A stretch of DNA of 64,000 nt from assembly GCF_000425625.1 (NCBI RefSeq), contig NZ_AUDU01000028.1:62001-126000 (forward strand). The letters are read 5' to 3'. Each line of letters opens with the position of its first letter. The first letter of the stretch is position 1. Shown here piece by piece: positions 15,693 through 23,761 of the stretch. Below the pieces are notes generated by a model. It made no database searches and had not been told where the DNA came from. It saw nothing but the letters and a program-made list of their open reading frames with translations. Both the position numbers and the translations under genes were made by a program. The stretch comes from Stutzerimonas azotifigens DSM 17556 (GTDB lineage Bacteria > Pseudomonadota > Gammaproteobacteria > Pseudomonadales > Pseudomonadaceae).

Positions 15693-17999
15693 ATGACGCG
15701 CCCGTCACCCAGCTCCCCACGCCGCCTGGATGGGCGCGCCAAGGTCACCGGCCAGGCACGCTACGCCGCCGACCTCGCTGACGACGCCGCCAATGCCGAA
15801 GAAAAGCGAACCGCCCATGCCGCCGTGGTGCAGAGCACGCGCGCGAGCGGCCGCATTCTCGCCATCGACACGGCCGCTGCCTGCGCCATGCCCGGCGTGC
15901 TGCTGGTGATGACGCACCTGGACGCGCCGCGTCTCAAACCGATCCAGACCCTGCCGGGCGGCGAGCTCGGTCGCTTCCTGCCGCTTCAGGACATCCACCT
16001 GCACTACAACGGCCAGCCGCTCGCCGTGGTCGTCGCCGACACCCGGGAGCAGGCGCGTTACGCCGCCTCGAAAGTCCAGGTCCGCTACGGCCCGGCCGAG
16101 CGCGAGCCGCTGTTCGCGCTCGACGAGGCGCATGCCGAACGGCCCGAGAAGGTCGGAGCCGGCGAGCCGGGCGTCACCGAACGGGGCGATCCGGATGCCG
16201 CCTTCGCCCAGGCTGCCGAGCGGCTCGACGAAAGTTACGAGACGGTGCCGCAGCATCACAACGCGCTGGAACCGGGCGCCGCCGTCGCCGCCTGGGATGC
16301 TGAGGGCCGGCTCACCGTGCACACCGCCACCCAGTACTCCTACGGCGACGCCTACGCGCTCGGCCAGGCCTTCGACCTCGGCTTGCGGAAGCCCTTTGCC
16401 GAGGTGATGAAAAGTGGCGAGGCCGAGTCCGGCCTCGACGGCAAGGTACGATTGATCGTCCCGTTCACCGGAGGCGCCTTCGGCGGCAAGAAGGGCAATC
16501 TGCACCCGTTGCTGGCGGCGATGGCCGCCAGGCGCGCGGGACGGCCGGTCTCGCTCGAACTGACCCGGCGCCAGACGTTCTCGCTCATGCCGTTTCGCGG
16601 CGGCACCCGTCAGCGCATCAGGCTCGGCGGCAACGCCGACGGGCGTCTCTCGGTGCTGATGCAGGACGCCCTGATCCAGAACTCGACGCTCTCCAATTTC
16701 ATCGAGCCGGTGGGCGAGATGACCCCCAAGCTGTATGCCTGCGAGCACCTGCGTACCTCGCACCGGGCCGTGGAAATGGACATCAACGCGCCGAGCTGGA
16801 TGCGCGCACCGGGCGTGGCGGTCAGTCAGTTCGCCATCGAGAGCGCCATGGACGAATGGGCCCATCGCCTTGGCCTCGACCCACTGGAGTTGCGCCTGCG
16901 CAACTACGCCGAAGTGGAGCCGCAGGGCGGCCAGCCCTGGTCGAGCAAGTCCTTGAGTGAATGCTACCGGCTGGCCGCCGAGCGGATCGGCTGGAACGCA
17001 CGGGCCAGAGGCATCGGCGCGATGCGCGAGAACGGTCGTTGCATCGGCTACGGCATGGCCACCGCCGTCTACCATGTGGCGCAGATGCCGGCCTCGGCAC
17101 GGGTGCGACTGAATGCCGACGGCACGGCAGTGGCCGCTTCCTCGACCCATGAAATCGGCCAGGGAGGCGCGACCGCGCTAACCCAGATCGCCGCCGAGGC
17201 GCTGGGGCTGCCGCTGGAACGGGTGACGCTGGAGTGGGGCGACACGCGCCTGCCCTACAGCTCGCTGACGGCCGGTTCCTCGACCACCCTCAGCCTGGGC
17301 GCGGCCATTGGCGCCGCGGCCGACCAGTTGCGCCAGCAGCTCGCCGAGCGGGCGGTGAAGGATGCCGCCTCCCCGCTGCACGGCCTGCCGGCCGAGAGCC
17401 TGAGGCTGCACGACGGCGCACTGCAGGCCGGCGACGGTCGGCGGGAGAAGGTCAGCGAACTGCTGCGCCGCCAGGGGCTCGACGGGCTCGAGGCCCAGGC
17501 CAGTACGGCCTCGCAGATCGGCAAGCCGGTGTTCGGTCGTGGCGCCTTCGGCGCGCAGTTCGCCAGGGTCGCAGTCGAGCCGCTGACCGGAGAGATTCGC
17601 GTTCAGCGCCTGGTCGGCGCCTTCGCCTGCGGCAGGCTGATCAATCCGCTGCTGGCGCGCAGCCAGCTTATGGGCGGCATGGTCTGGGGACTCGGCCAGG
17701 CATTGTTCGAACAAAGCCGGCTCGATCCTCGCAACGGCCGCTGGATGAACGCGGACCTGGCCGAGGCACTGGTCGCGACCCAGGCCGACGTGCCCGACAT
17801 CGAGGTGCTGACGATCGAGGAAGACGACCGCCGCGGCCATCCCCTGGGCGTCAAGGGCCTCGGCGAGATCGGTGTGGTGGGCGTGGCGGCGGCGATCGCC
17901 AATGCGGTGTTCCATGCTACCGGCAAGCGCATCCGCTCGCTGCCGCTGTCGCCGGACAACTTGCTCGACGCAACCTTCATGCCCAGGGCTGAACGCTAG
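15693..17999 (+). CDS. Xanthine dehydrogenase family molybdopterin-binding subunit, orphan
   Basis: A 768-aa large subunit of the xanthine oxidase family (PaoC/YagR branch). Family stretches are RRLDGRAKVTGQARYAAD, the PFTGGAFGGKKG molybdopterin loop, RAPGVAVSQFAIESAMDE, and the C-terminal KGLGEIGVVG with the expected catalytic Glu. It should bind the molybdenum-cytosine-dinucleotide cofactor and hydroxylate an aldehyde or N-heterocycle. The [2Fe-2S] and FAD subunits that normally complete the enzyme are not on either side: upstream is DUF2267, downstream DUF305. No signal peptide is evident. Start ATG 15693 has GGAGACCGCC upstream. Confidence 0.88.
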   Translation: MTRPSPSSPRRLDGRAKVTGQARYAADLADDAANAEEKRTAHAAVVQSTRASGRILAIDTAAACAMPGVLLVMTHLDAPRLKPIQTLPGGELGRFLPLQDIHLHYNGQPLAVVVADTREQARYAASKVQVRYGPAEREPLFALDEAHAERPEKVGAGEPGVTERGDPDAAFAQAAERLDESYETVPQHHNALEPGAAVAAWDAEGRLTVHTATQYSYGDAYALGQAFDLGLRKPFAEVMKSGEAESGLDGKVRLIVPFTGGAFGGKKGNLHPLLAAMAARRAGRPVSLELTRRQTFSLMPFRGGTRQRIRLGGNADGRLSVLMQDALIQNSTLSNFIEPVGEMTPKLYACEHLRTSHRAVEMDINAPSWMRAPGVAVSQFAIESAMDEWAHRLGLDPLELRLRNYAEVEPQGGQPWSSKSLSECYRLAAERIGWNARARGIGAMRENGRCIGYGMATAVYHVAQMPASARVRLNADGTAVAASSTHEIGQGGATALTQIAAEALGLPLERVTLEWGDTRLPYSSLTAGSSTTLSLGAAIGAAADQLRQQLAERAVKDAASPLHGLPAESLRLHDGALQAGDGRREKVSELLRRQGLDGLEAQASTASQIGKPVFGRGAFGAQFARVAVEPLTGEIRVQRLVGAFACGRLINPLLARSQLMGGMVWGLGQALFEQSRLDPRNGRWMNADLAEALVATQADVPDIEVLTIEEDDRRGHPLGVKGLGEIGVVGVAAAIANAVFHATGKRIRSLPLSPDNLLDATFMPRAER

Positions 18000-18197
18000 G
18001 CTCGGCCACGGGCCTGGTCCCGGCTCAACGGCAGGATCGGTGCCCCATGCAAGGCGGGCGCACGGTCGCTCAGCGGCAAGCGCCGGCGCAACCGTTGCCA
18101 GGTAACCGACCCGCAGCCCCTGCCGCGGCCTGGCCCGAGTCTGCGAAGGCCGCGACCGGTGGGCTTCCCGCGGTGTACGCACACCGGCGCCGGCCCA

Positions 18198-18653
18198 TCA
18201 GTCACGCCTCTCGAGATCGTCGATCAGCGCCTTCATTTCCGCTATCTCCCGCCGCTGCGCCTCGATGATTCCATCGGCGAGCTTGCGGACCCGCGGATCG
18301 CTTATTCGCGCGCGCTCGCTGGTCATGATCGCGATGGAATGGTGCGGAATCATCGCCTTCATGTATTCCACGTCGCCAACCGTGGCCTGGCTCCTGACCA
18401 GCCACAGCGCCAGCACGAAAACCAGGGCGCTCCCGGCGTAGATGGCGATGTTGAGCCGGGTGTTCCTGTACATGCCCGACATGAAGGCGAGCATGATCAC
18501 CGCCATGACCGAGCCCATCACCAGCGCCATCCAGCTCCGCGTTTCGCTCCAGAGAACATGCTCGAGCGCATAGGTGTTGAGGTACATCAGGCCGAACATG
18601 ACCAGCGTGGACGTAGCGATCATGGCGGCAAAGCGCCAATAGGACATGTGCAT
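18198..18653 (-). CDS. DUF305 membrane protein
   Basis: A 151-aa inner-membrane protein with three predicted membrane helices (about residues 7-30, 41-63 and 69-88) and a C-terminal DUF305 tail containing EYMKAMIPHHSIAIMTSE and AQRREIAEMKALIDDL. DUF305 proteins carry a conserved His pair and are often near copper or stress genes, but function is unproven. Start ATG 18653 has AAGGA 5 bases upstream; ATG 18647 is an alternative. Confidence 0.85.
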   Translation of the reverse strand: MHMSYWRFAAMIATSTLVMFGLMYLNTYALEHVLWSETRSWMALVMGSVMAVIMLAFMSGMYRNTRLNIAIYAGSALVFVLALWLVRSQATVGDVEYMKAMIPHHSIAIMTSERARISDPRVRKLADGIIEAQRREIAEMKALIDDLERRD

Positions 18654-18949
18654 GTCGATCCTTTTCCATCGTGGGGAAACGCCTCGACCAGGCTCCGGTG
18701 CCGCCTGTCGAGCGATTGCATCGTTATGGATGGACCTGGCGACAGCTTCAGGGTGCAGCGCATTCGAGCGTTATGAAATCGCAATCTGGCAGGCGAGCGC
18801 GACGATGCCTGAAAGGCCCCCGCCCCCCGAGAACGGCGATGGAAGCGCTCGCCGCCGGAGGGCGACCGGCGGTCATGCGGCCTGAACCTCCTCCGGATGC
18901 TTCCGGTCGTACCCAACATGCTCTCGATGCAGTGGGCAAACCATAATGT

Positions 18950-18970
18950 CCAGCCTGCCCGGCAGGCTGG
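18950..18970 (+). promoter_or_regulatory. Perfect 21-bp palindrome upstream of the egtD-like gene
   Basis: CCAGCCTGCC-c-GGCAGGCTGG, two perfect 10-base arms around one base, ends 32 bases before the ATG at 19003. In DNA it could be an operator; in RNA the arms leave too small a loop unless some pairs open. The rest of the 349-bp gap 18654-19002 shows nothing I can name. Confidence 0.45.
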
Positions 18971-19002
18971 CGCTCGCCTCCACTTGCCAAGGAAACCCGA
19001 GC

Positions 19003-19971
19003 ATGGCCCTCGCCATTCGCTTCCATGACCAGCTCGCCGGAACCAGTCAGTCCTCGCTGCGCGACGAAACCCTCGCCGGCTTCGCCGCCACCCCGAAGTG
19101 GACCTCGCCGAAATTCTTCTACGACCAGCGCGGCTCGGAACTCTTCGAAGCCATCACCCGCCAGCCCGAGTACTACCCGACGCGCACCGAGGAGCTGATC
19201 CTCACCCGGGCCGCCGACGAGATCGCCGCCATCGCCGGGCCGGAGGCGGACCTGATCGAGTTCGGCAGCGGCGCCAGCCGCAAGGTGCGCCTGCTGCTCG
19301 AGGCCCTGCAGCCGGCCAGCTACCTGGGCATCGACATTTCCGAGGACTTCCTGCGCAGCAGCACCCAGCGGCTGGCGGCGGATTACCCCTGGCTGGACGT
19401 GCACGCCCTGTGCGCCGACTTCTGTACCGAACTGCACCTGCCCCGGGGCTTCGACAGTGCCTGCCCGCTGGCCTTCTTCCCCGGCTCGAGCATCGGCAAC
19501 TTCACCCCGACCCAGGCGCAGCAGTTCCTCACCCGCCTGCACAGCCTGCTGCCGCCGGGCGGCGGCCTGCTGGTCGGGGTCGACCTGGTGAAGGACCGGG
19601 CCGTGCTGGAGGCCGCCTACAACGACGCCGCCGGCGTCACCGCGGCGTTCAACCTGAACCTGCTGGAACGCATCCGCCACGAGCTGGACTGCGACATCGA
19701 GCCGTCACGCTTCGTCCACCGGGCGTTCTTCAATCAGGCGCAGTCGCGCATCGAGATGCACCTGGTCAGCCCCGAGCCACAGGTCGTCACCCTCGAGGGC
19801 CGGCGGTTCCGCTTCGCCGCCGGCGAGAGCCTGCACACCGAGAACTCCTACAAGTACAGCCTCGACGCCTTCGCCGCCCTGGCCCGCAGCGCCGACTTCG
19901 ACAGCGTCGCGCAGTGGACCGACCCGGATGCGCTGTTCAGCGTGCACTACCTGCGTCGCCGCCAGGCCTGA
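19003..19971 (+). CDS. egtD: L-histidine N(alpha)-methyltransferase (EgtD family)
   Basis: A 322-aa SAM-dependent methyltransferase of the EgtD (DUF2260-type) family. Landmarks are KFFYDQRGSELFEAIT, EYYPTRTEELIL, the SAM loop LIEFGSGASRKVRLLLEAL, FFPGSSIGNF and the C-terminal HTENSYKYS. EgtD trimethylates histidine to hercynine, first step of ergothioneine synthesis; the same family also supplies selenoneine pathways. The usual partner (EgtB or SenA) is not adjacent: upstream lies DUF305, downstream a repeat region. Start ATG 19003 has AAGGAA about 11 bases upstream. Specificity for histidine cannot be proven by eye. Confidence 0.85.
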   Translation: MALAIRFHDQLAGTSQSSLRDETLAGFAATPKWTSPKFFYDQRGSELFEAITRQPEYYPTRTEELILTRAADEIAAIAGPEADLIEFGSGASRKVRLLLEALQPASYLGIDISEDFLRSSTQRLAADYPWLDVHALCADFCTELHLPRGFDSACPLAFFPGSSIGNFTPTQAQQFLTRLHSLLPPGGGLLVGVDLVKDRAVLEAAYNDAAGVTAAFNLNLLERIRHELDCDIEPSRFVHRAFFNQAQSRIEMHLVSPEPQVVTLEGRRFRFAAGESLHTENSYKYSLDAFAALARSADFDSVAQWTDPDALFSVHYLRRRQA

Positions 19972-19979
19972 ACACGGCG

Positions 19980-20480
19980 CCTTGCAGGAGCGAGGGACGC
20001 CGAGCTCCTGCTCGCGAAAGCAGGGCGCGCCACGCGCTTTTGTGTGTGGGGTCTTGATCGCGATCACGGCCTCCGCAGCACAGCCCTTTCACCGCCAGCC
20101 CCCATCACCCTGCAAGCCACCTGCGCCGGGGCGACGGGAATGTGCGTGAGCGCCGATATCGAATGGCTGCGTCGGCATGGCCAAACGCCTCTCGTAGGAG
20201 CGAGCTTGCTCGCGAATGCACTTCTTTGGGGGGGCTTGACCGCGGACGATACCCGCCAGGTCGCAGGCAGAGCCTGCTCCTGCAGGTGTTCGTCGCAGCG
20301 CCTGGCGGCGGGCTTTTCCCTTCTCCCTCCGGGAGAAGGTGGCCCGCAGGGCCGGATGAGGGAAGCGTGCACAGCGCCCTCACCCCCAACCCTCTCCGGA
20401 AGTAGAGGGTGTTTTTCAGCGTTGGTACGCGGCAACGTGCGCGCCCGGTTCGCGGCGGACTCCGATGCCATAACGAAAAC
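19980..20480 (+). repeat. Repeat-rich non-coding region with REP units
   Basis: I see no gene between egtD and secB. The stretch holds a degenerate REP at about 19984-20019, a clean REP at 20194-20216 (GTAGGAGC-GAGCTTGCTCGCGAA, arms GCGAGC/GCTCGC), and at about 20318-20373 a 55-bp unit (ttcccttctccc..ggatgaggga) that is the reverse complement of the unit repeated three times at 27546-28012. Confidence 0.7.
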
Positions 20481-20494
20481 CCCGCCAGTCGGCG

Positions 20495-20647
20495 TAATGC
20501 CGTTCACTTAGGCAAGCTCGCCCCGAGGTCGGGCCTCCCACGAAAGCGGAGTTGCCCGCCGAGCCCTGTGGGAGGCGCGCCCTCGCGGCGATGCAGGCCG
20601 TAGGCCTGCCCGAGGCCAAGGGTCCATCACTTAAGTGAACAGCATTG
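20495..20647 (+). mobile_element. MITE-like element, copy A (IS4-type ends)
   Basis: A 153-bp element running from TAATGCCGTTCACTTAGG to CTTAAGTGAACAGCATTG. The ends are imperfect inverted repeats (14 of 15 bases in AATGC-y-GTTCACTTA) and resemble the known IS4 terminus TAATGCCGATCAGTTAAG. It is flanked directly by CGCCAGTCGGCG (20483-20494) and CGCCAGTCAGCG (20648-20659), a 12-bp direct repeat with one mismatch, in the size range of IS4-family target duplications. It has no transposase. The interior contains a CCTCCCAC/GTGGGAGG pair shared with the repeat at 4901-5300. Confidence 0.75.
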
Positions 20648-20686
20648 CGCCAGTCAGCGGGGTTCGTCTGGCACCTGAACGCGGGC

Positions 20687-21184
20687 TCAGTGCTGCGACG
20701 GCGTCGGCGCGGCGGTGGCCTGCTGCTGGGCGCGGGCCATTTCCTGGGCATAGAGCGCGTCGAAGTTCACCGGCGACAGCATCAGCGCCGGGAAAGAGCC
20801 GCGGGTGACCAGGTTGTCCAGCGCCTCGCGGGCATAGGGGAACAGGATGTTCGGGCAGAAGGCGCCGAGCGTGTGGCTCATGGCCGGGGCCTCGAGACCC
20901 TTGATCAGGAAGATGCCGGCCTGCTGTACCTCGGCGATGAAGGCCACTTCGTCACCGGTCTTGACCGTCACCGAAAGGGTCAGCACCACCTCGTGGAAGT
21001 CGCCCTCCAGCCCTTTCTGGCGGGTGTTCAGGTCGAGCGAGACGCTCGGGTTCCAGTCCTGGCGGAAGATTTCCGGGCTCTTCGGAGCCTCGAACGACAG
21101 GTCGCGCACGTAGATCCGCTGCAGCGAGAACTGCGGGCCCTGCTGCTCGTTGGCCGCGGCGCCGTTGGTAGCTTGTTCAGTCAT
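20687..21184 (-). CDS. secB: Protein-export chaperone SecB
   Basis: A 165-aa tetrameric cytoplasmic chaperone that keeps preproteins unfolded and delivers them to SecA. Diagnostic segments are [31 protein letters not shown], and [19 protein letters not shown] followed by [17 protein letters not shown]. The length is normal for the family. Start ATG 21184 has AAGGA just upstream. It ends a run of three minus-strand genes with grxC and the rhodanese-like gene, the order seen in other pseudomonads. Confidence 0.97.
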   Translation of the reverse strand: MTEQATNGAAANEQQGPQFSLQRIYVRDLSFEAPKSPEIFRQDWNPSVSLDLNTRQKGLEGDFHEVVLTLSVTVKTGDEVAFIAEVQQAGIFLIKGLEAPAMSHTLGAFCPNILFPYAREALDNLVTRGSFPALMLSPVNFDALYAQEMARAQQQATAAPTPSQH

Positions 21185-21220
21185 TTCCTTGCCTTCTTGT
21201 CGTGCAGATGTTGGGTGGCG

Positions 21221-21475
21221 TCAGCCGGCGAGCATCGGATCGAGCCGGCCGGCGCGTTCGAGCGCGTAGAGATCGTCGCAGCCGCCCACATGCTGCTCGT
21301 CGATCCAGATCTGCGGCACCGAGGTGCGCCCGGCCATCTCGGTCATCTTCGCGCGCAGGTCGGGCTTGCCGTCGACCTTGATTTCTTCGTAGGCCACGCC
21401 CTTCTTCTCGAGCAGGCTCTTGGCCCGGATGCAGTAGGGACACCAGGCAGTGGTATAGATGACGACTCTGGACAT
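21221..21475 (-). CDS. grxC: Glutaredoxin 3 (GrxC)
   Basis: An 84-aa dithiol glutaredoxin with the active site CPYC, TSVPQIWID (cis-Pro) and the glutathione-binding GGCDDLYALE. It reduces protein disulfides and mixed disulfides with glutathione in the cytoplasm. I use ATG 21475; a GTG six bases further upstream (21481) overlaps the stop of the rhodanese-like gene (GTGA) and would add two residues. The gene is probably co-transcribed with secB. Confidence 0.96.
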   Translation of the reverse strand: MSRVVIYTTAWCPYCIRAKSLLEKKGVAYEEIKVDGKPDLRAKMTEMAGRTSVPQIWIDEQHVGGCDDLYALERAGRLDPMLAG

Positions 21476-21477
21476 GT

Positions 21478-21891
21478 TCACTTGACCACGGGAAGGTTGT
21501 CACCGCGCCAGCTGGCAATCCCTCCGGACAGCTTGGCGGCCGTGAAGCCTGCCTTCTGCAACTCCCGGCAGGCGGTTCCGGCGTGCTGGCCCATGGCGTC
21601 GACCACGATGAGGGTCTTGCCACGGTGCTTTTCCAGCTCCGCAATTCGGCTGACCAGCTTGTCGTGGGGAATGTTCAATGCGTCGACGATATGCCCGCCG
21701 TCGAACTCCTTCTTCGCCCGTACGTCCAACACCACGCCTTCGCCACTGTTGACCTTCTGCGTCAGCTCGCGATTGCTCAGGCTCTTGCCGCCCTTGAGCA
21801 GCTCGGTGACCAGCAGCAGGATCAGCAGGACCACGAACAGGCTGCTGAGTACATAGTGGTTAATGGCAAATTCAATCAGTTGCGAGAGCAT
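21478..21891 (-). CDS. Rhodanese-like protein, membrane-anchored, no active-site Cys
   Basis: A 137-aa protein with one N-terminal membrane helix (about residues 12-32) and a single rhodanese domain (VVLDVRAKKEFDGGHIVDALNIPHDKL; GGIASWRGDNLPVV). The catalytic loop, normally C-x-x-G-x-R-S, reads DAMGQHAG at about residues 98-105 and contains neither Cys nor Arg; the only Cys is outside the loop (ACREL). It is therefore unlikely to transfer sulfur and may be a binding module. Start ATG 21891; it overlaps the alternative GTG of grxC. Confidence 0.9.
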   Translation of the reverse strand: MLSQLIEFAINHYVLSSLFVVLLILLLVTELLKGGKSLSNRELTQKVNSGEGVVLDVRAKKEFDGGHIVDALNIPHDKLVSRIAELEKHRGKTLIVVDAMGQHAGTACRELQKAGFTAAKLSGGIASWRGDNLPVVK

Positions 21892-22029
21892 TAACGGATG
21901 TCCGGGGAATAAAATGCCGGCCAGTATACACAGCGCCCCCGGCCGGGCGAACCCTGGGGCGGATGACGCTCCGGCGGTCTGCCAGTAGACTTGCCGCCCT
22001 CTTCGGACCCCCAGCAAGGAGCCAGAACC

Positions 22030-23565
22030 ATGCCTGCCGCGCCCAAACCCCTGGTACTGATCATCCTCGACGGCTTCGGGCATAGCGACAGCCCCGAATC
22101 GAACGCCATTCACGCCGCCCGCACGCCGGTCTACGACCGTCTGCTGGCGACCCAGCCGCACGGCCTGATTTCCGGCAGCGGCATGGACGTCGGCCTGCCC
22201 GACGGACAGATGGGCAACTCCGAAGTCGGCCACATGAACCTCGGCGCCGGCCGCGTGGTGTACCAGGATTTCACCCGGGTGACCAAGGCCATCCGCGACG
22301 GCGAGTTCTTCGACAACCCGACCATCTGCCAGGCGGTGGACAAGGCGGTGGGCAACGGCAAGGCCGTGCACATCCTCGGCCTGCTGTCAGACGGCGGCGT
22401 GCACAGCCACCAGGACCACCTGGTGGCGATGGCCGAACTGGCCGCCAGGCGCGGTGCCGAGAAGATCTACCTGCATGCCTTCCTCGACGGCCGCGACACG
22501 CCGCCGAAGAGCGCGCAGAGTTCCATCGAGCTGATGCAGGCTACCTTCGGCCGCCTCGGCAAGGGCAAGGTCGCCAGCCTCATCGGCCGCTACTTCGCGA
22601 TGGACCGCGACAACCGCTGGGATCGTGTCGAGCAGGCCTACAACCTGATCGTCGACGGCCAGGCCGAGTACCGCTCGGACTACGCGGTGGACGGGCTGAT
22701 CGCCGCCTACGAGCGCGGCGAGAGCGACGAGTTCGTCAAGGCCACGGTGATCGGCGAGCCGGTCCGGGTCGAGGATGGCGACGCCGTGGTGTTCATGAAC
22801 TTCCGCGCCGACCGCGCCCGCGAGCTGACCCGCGCCTTCGTCGAGGACGATTTCACCGGCTTCACCCGCAAGCGCCGCCCGCAGCTGGCCGGTTTCGTCA
22901 TGCTCACCCAGTACGCCGCGACCATCCCGGCGCCCTGCGCCTTCGGCCCTTCGGAACTGCACAACGTGCTCGGCGAATACCTGGCGAAGAACGGCAAGAC
23001 CCAGCTGCGCATCGCCGAGACCGAGAAGTACGCGCACGTGACCTTCTTCTTCTCCGGCGGCCGCGAGGAGCCGTTCGAGGGCGAGGAACGCATCCTGATC
23101 CCGTCGCCGAAGGTCGCCACCTACGACCTGCAGCCGGAGATGAGCGCGCCCGAGGTCACCGACCGCATCGTCGAAGCGATCGAGCAGCAGCGCTTCGACG
23201 TCATCGTGGTCAACTACGCCAACGGCGACATGGTCGGCCACACCGGCGTGTTCGAGGCCGCGGTCAAGGCCGTGGAGTGCCTGGACGGCTGCATCGGCCG
23301 CATCACCGAGGCGCTGGCGAAGGTCGGCGGCGAGGCGCTGATCACCGCCGACCACGGCAACGTCGAGCAGATGTCGGACGAATCCACCGGCCAGGCGCAC
23401 ACCGCGCACACCTGCGAGCCGGTGCCCTTCATCTATGTCGGCCAGCGCCCGGTGCGCATCCGCGAAGGCGGCGTGCTCGCCGACGTCGCCCCGACCATGC
23501 TGACGCTGCTGGGCCTGCCGGTGCCGGAGGAAATGACCGGCAGGACGATCGTCGAGCTGGGCTGA
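22030..23565 (+). CDS. gpmI: 2,3-bisphosphoglycerate-independent phosphoglycerate mutase
   Basis: A 511-aa, two-manganese phosphoglycerate mutase interconverting 3- and 2-phosphoglycerate in glycolysis/gluconeogenesis. The phosphatase domain has LIILDGFG, the catalytic Ser in [17 protein letters not shown], and [10 protein letters not shown] with [10 protein letters not shown] near the end; the middle transferase domain has [33 protein letters not shown] and [14 protein letters not shown]. Start ATG 22030 follows AAGGAG; in-frame codons further upstream have no such site. It is divergent from the rhodanese-like gene. Confidence 0.97.
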   Translation: MPAAPKPLVLIILDGFGHSDSPESNAIHAARTPVYDRLLATQPHGLISGSGMDVGLPDGQMGNSEVGHMNLGAGRVVYQDFTRVTKAIRDGEFFDNPTICQAVDKAVGNGKAVHILGLLSDGGVHSHQDHLVAMAELAARRGAEKIYLHAFLDGRDTPPKSAQSSIELMQATFGRLGKGKVASLIGRYFAMDRDNRWDRVEQAYNLIVDGQAEYRSDYAVDGLIAAYERGESDEFVKATVIGEPVRVEDGDAVVFMNFRADRARELTRAFVEDDFTGFTRKRRPQLAGFVMLTQYAATIPAPCAFGPSELHNVLGEYLAKNGKTQLRIAETEKYAHVTFFFSGGREEPFEGEERILIPSPKVATYDLQPEMSAPEVTDRIVEAIEQQRFDVIVVNYANGDMVGHTGVFEAAVKAVECLDGCIGRITEALAKVGGEALITADHGNVEQMSDESTGQAHTAHTCEPVPFIYVGQRPVRIREGGVLADVAPTMLTLLGLPVPEEMTGRTIVELG

Positions 23566-23569
23566 AGGC

Positions 23570-23712
23570 TGTAGGGCTGGAGGCTGGAGGCTGGAGGCTG
23601 GAGGCTGGAGGCTGGACGAGGTGGTGGCGTGCCAGCCTTCCGAGCCAAGCGAGGCCACGGGCTTCGTTAGTTGCGCAACCCGTCCCGCCTTATAGCCTTC
23701 CAGCGCTTTTCC
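23570..23712 (+). repeat. GCTGGAGG-type repeat with short tandem array
   Basis: Between gpmI and envC lie five or more 7-bp CTGGAGG units (about 23576-23613), later followed by cgTGCCAGCCTTCC and AGCCTTCCAGCGCTTTT. The GGCTGGA / TCCAGCC complementarity allows a hairpin. The same family recurs at 28991-29067 and 29848-29920. Confidence 0.7.
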
Positions 23713-23761
23713 TCGATGTTTTTCGGCATACTACCGCCGTCCAGTTTCCCGGTACGCCCCC

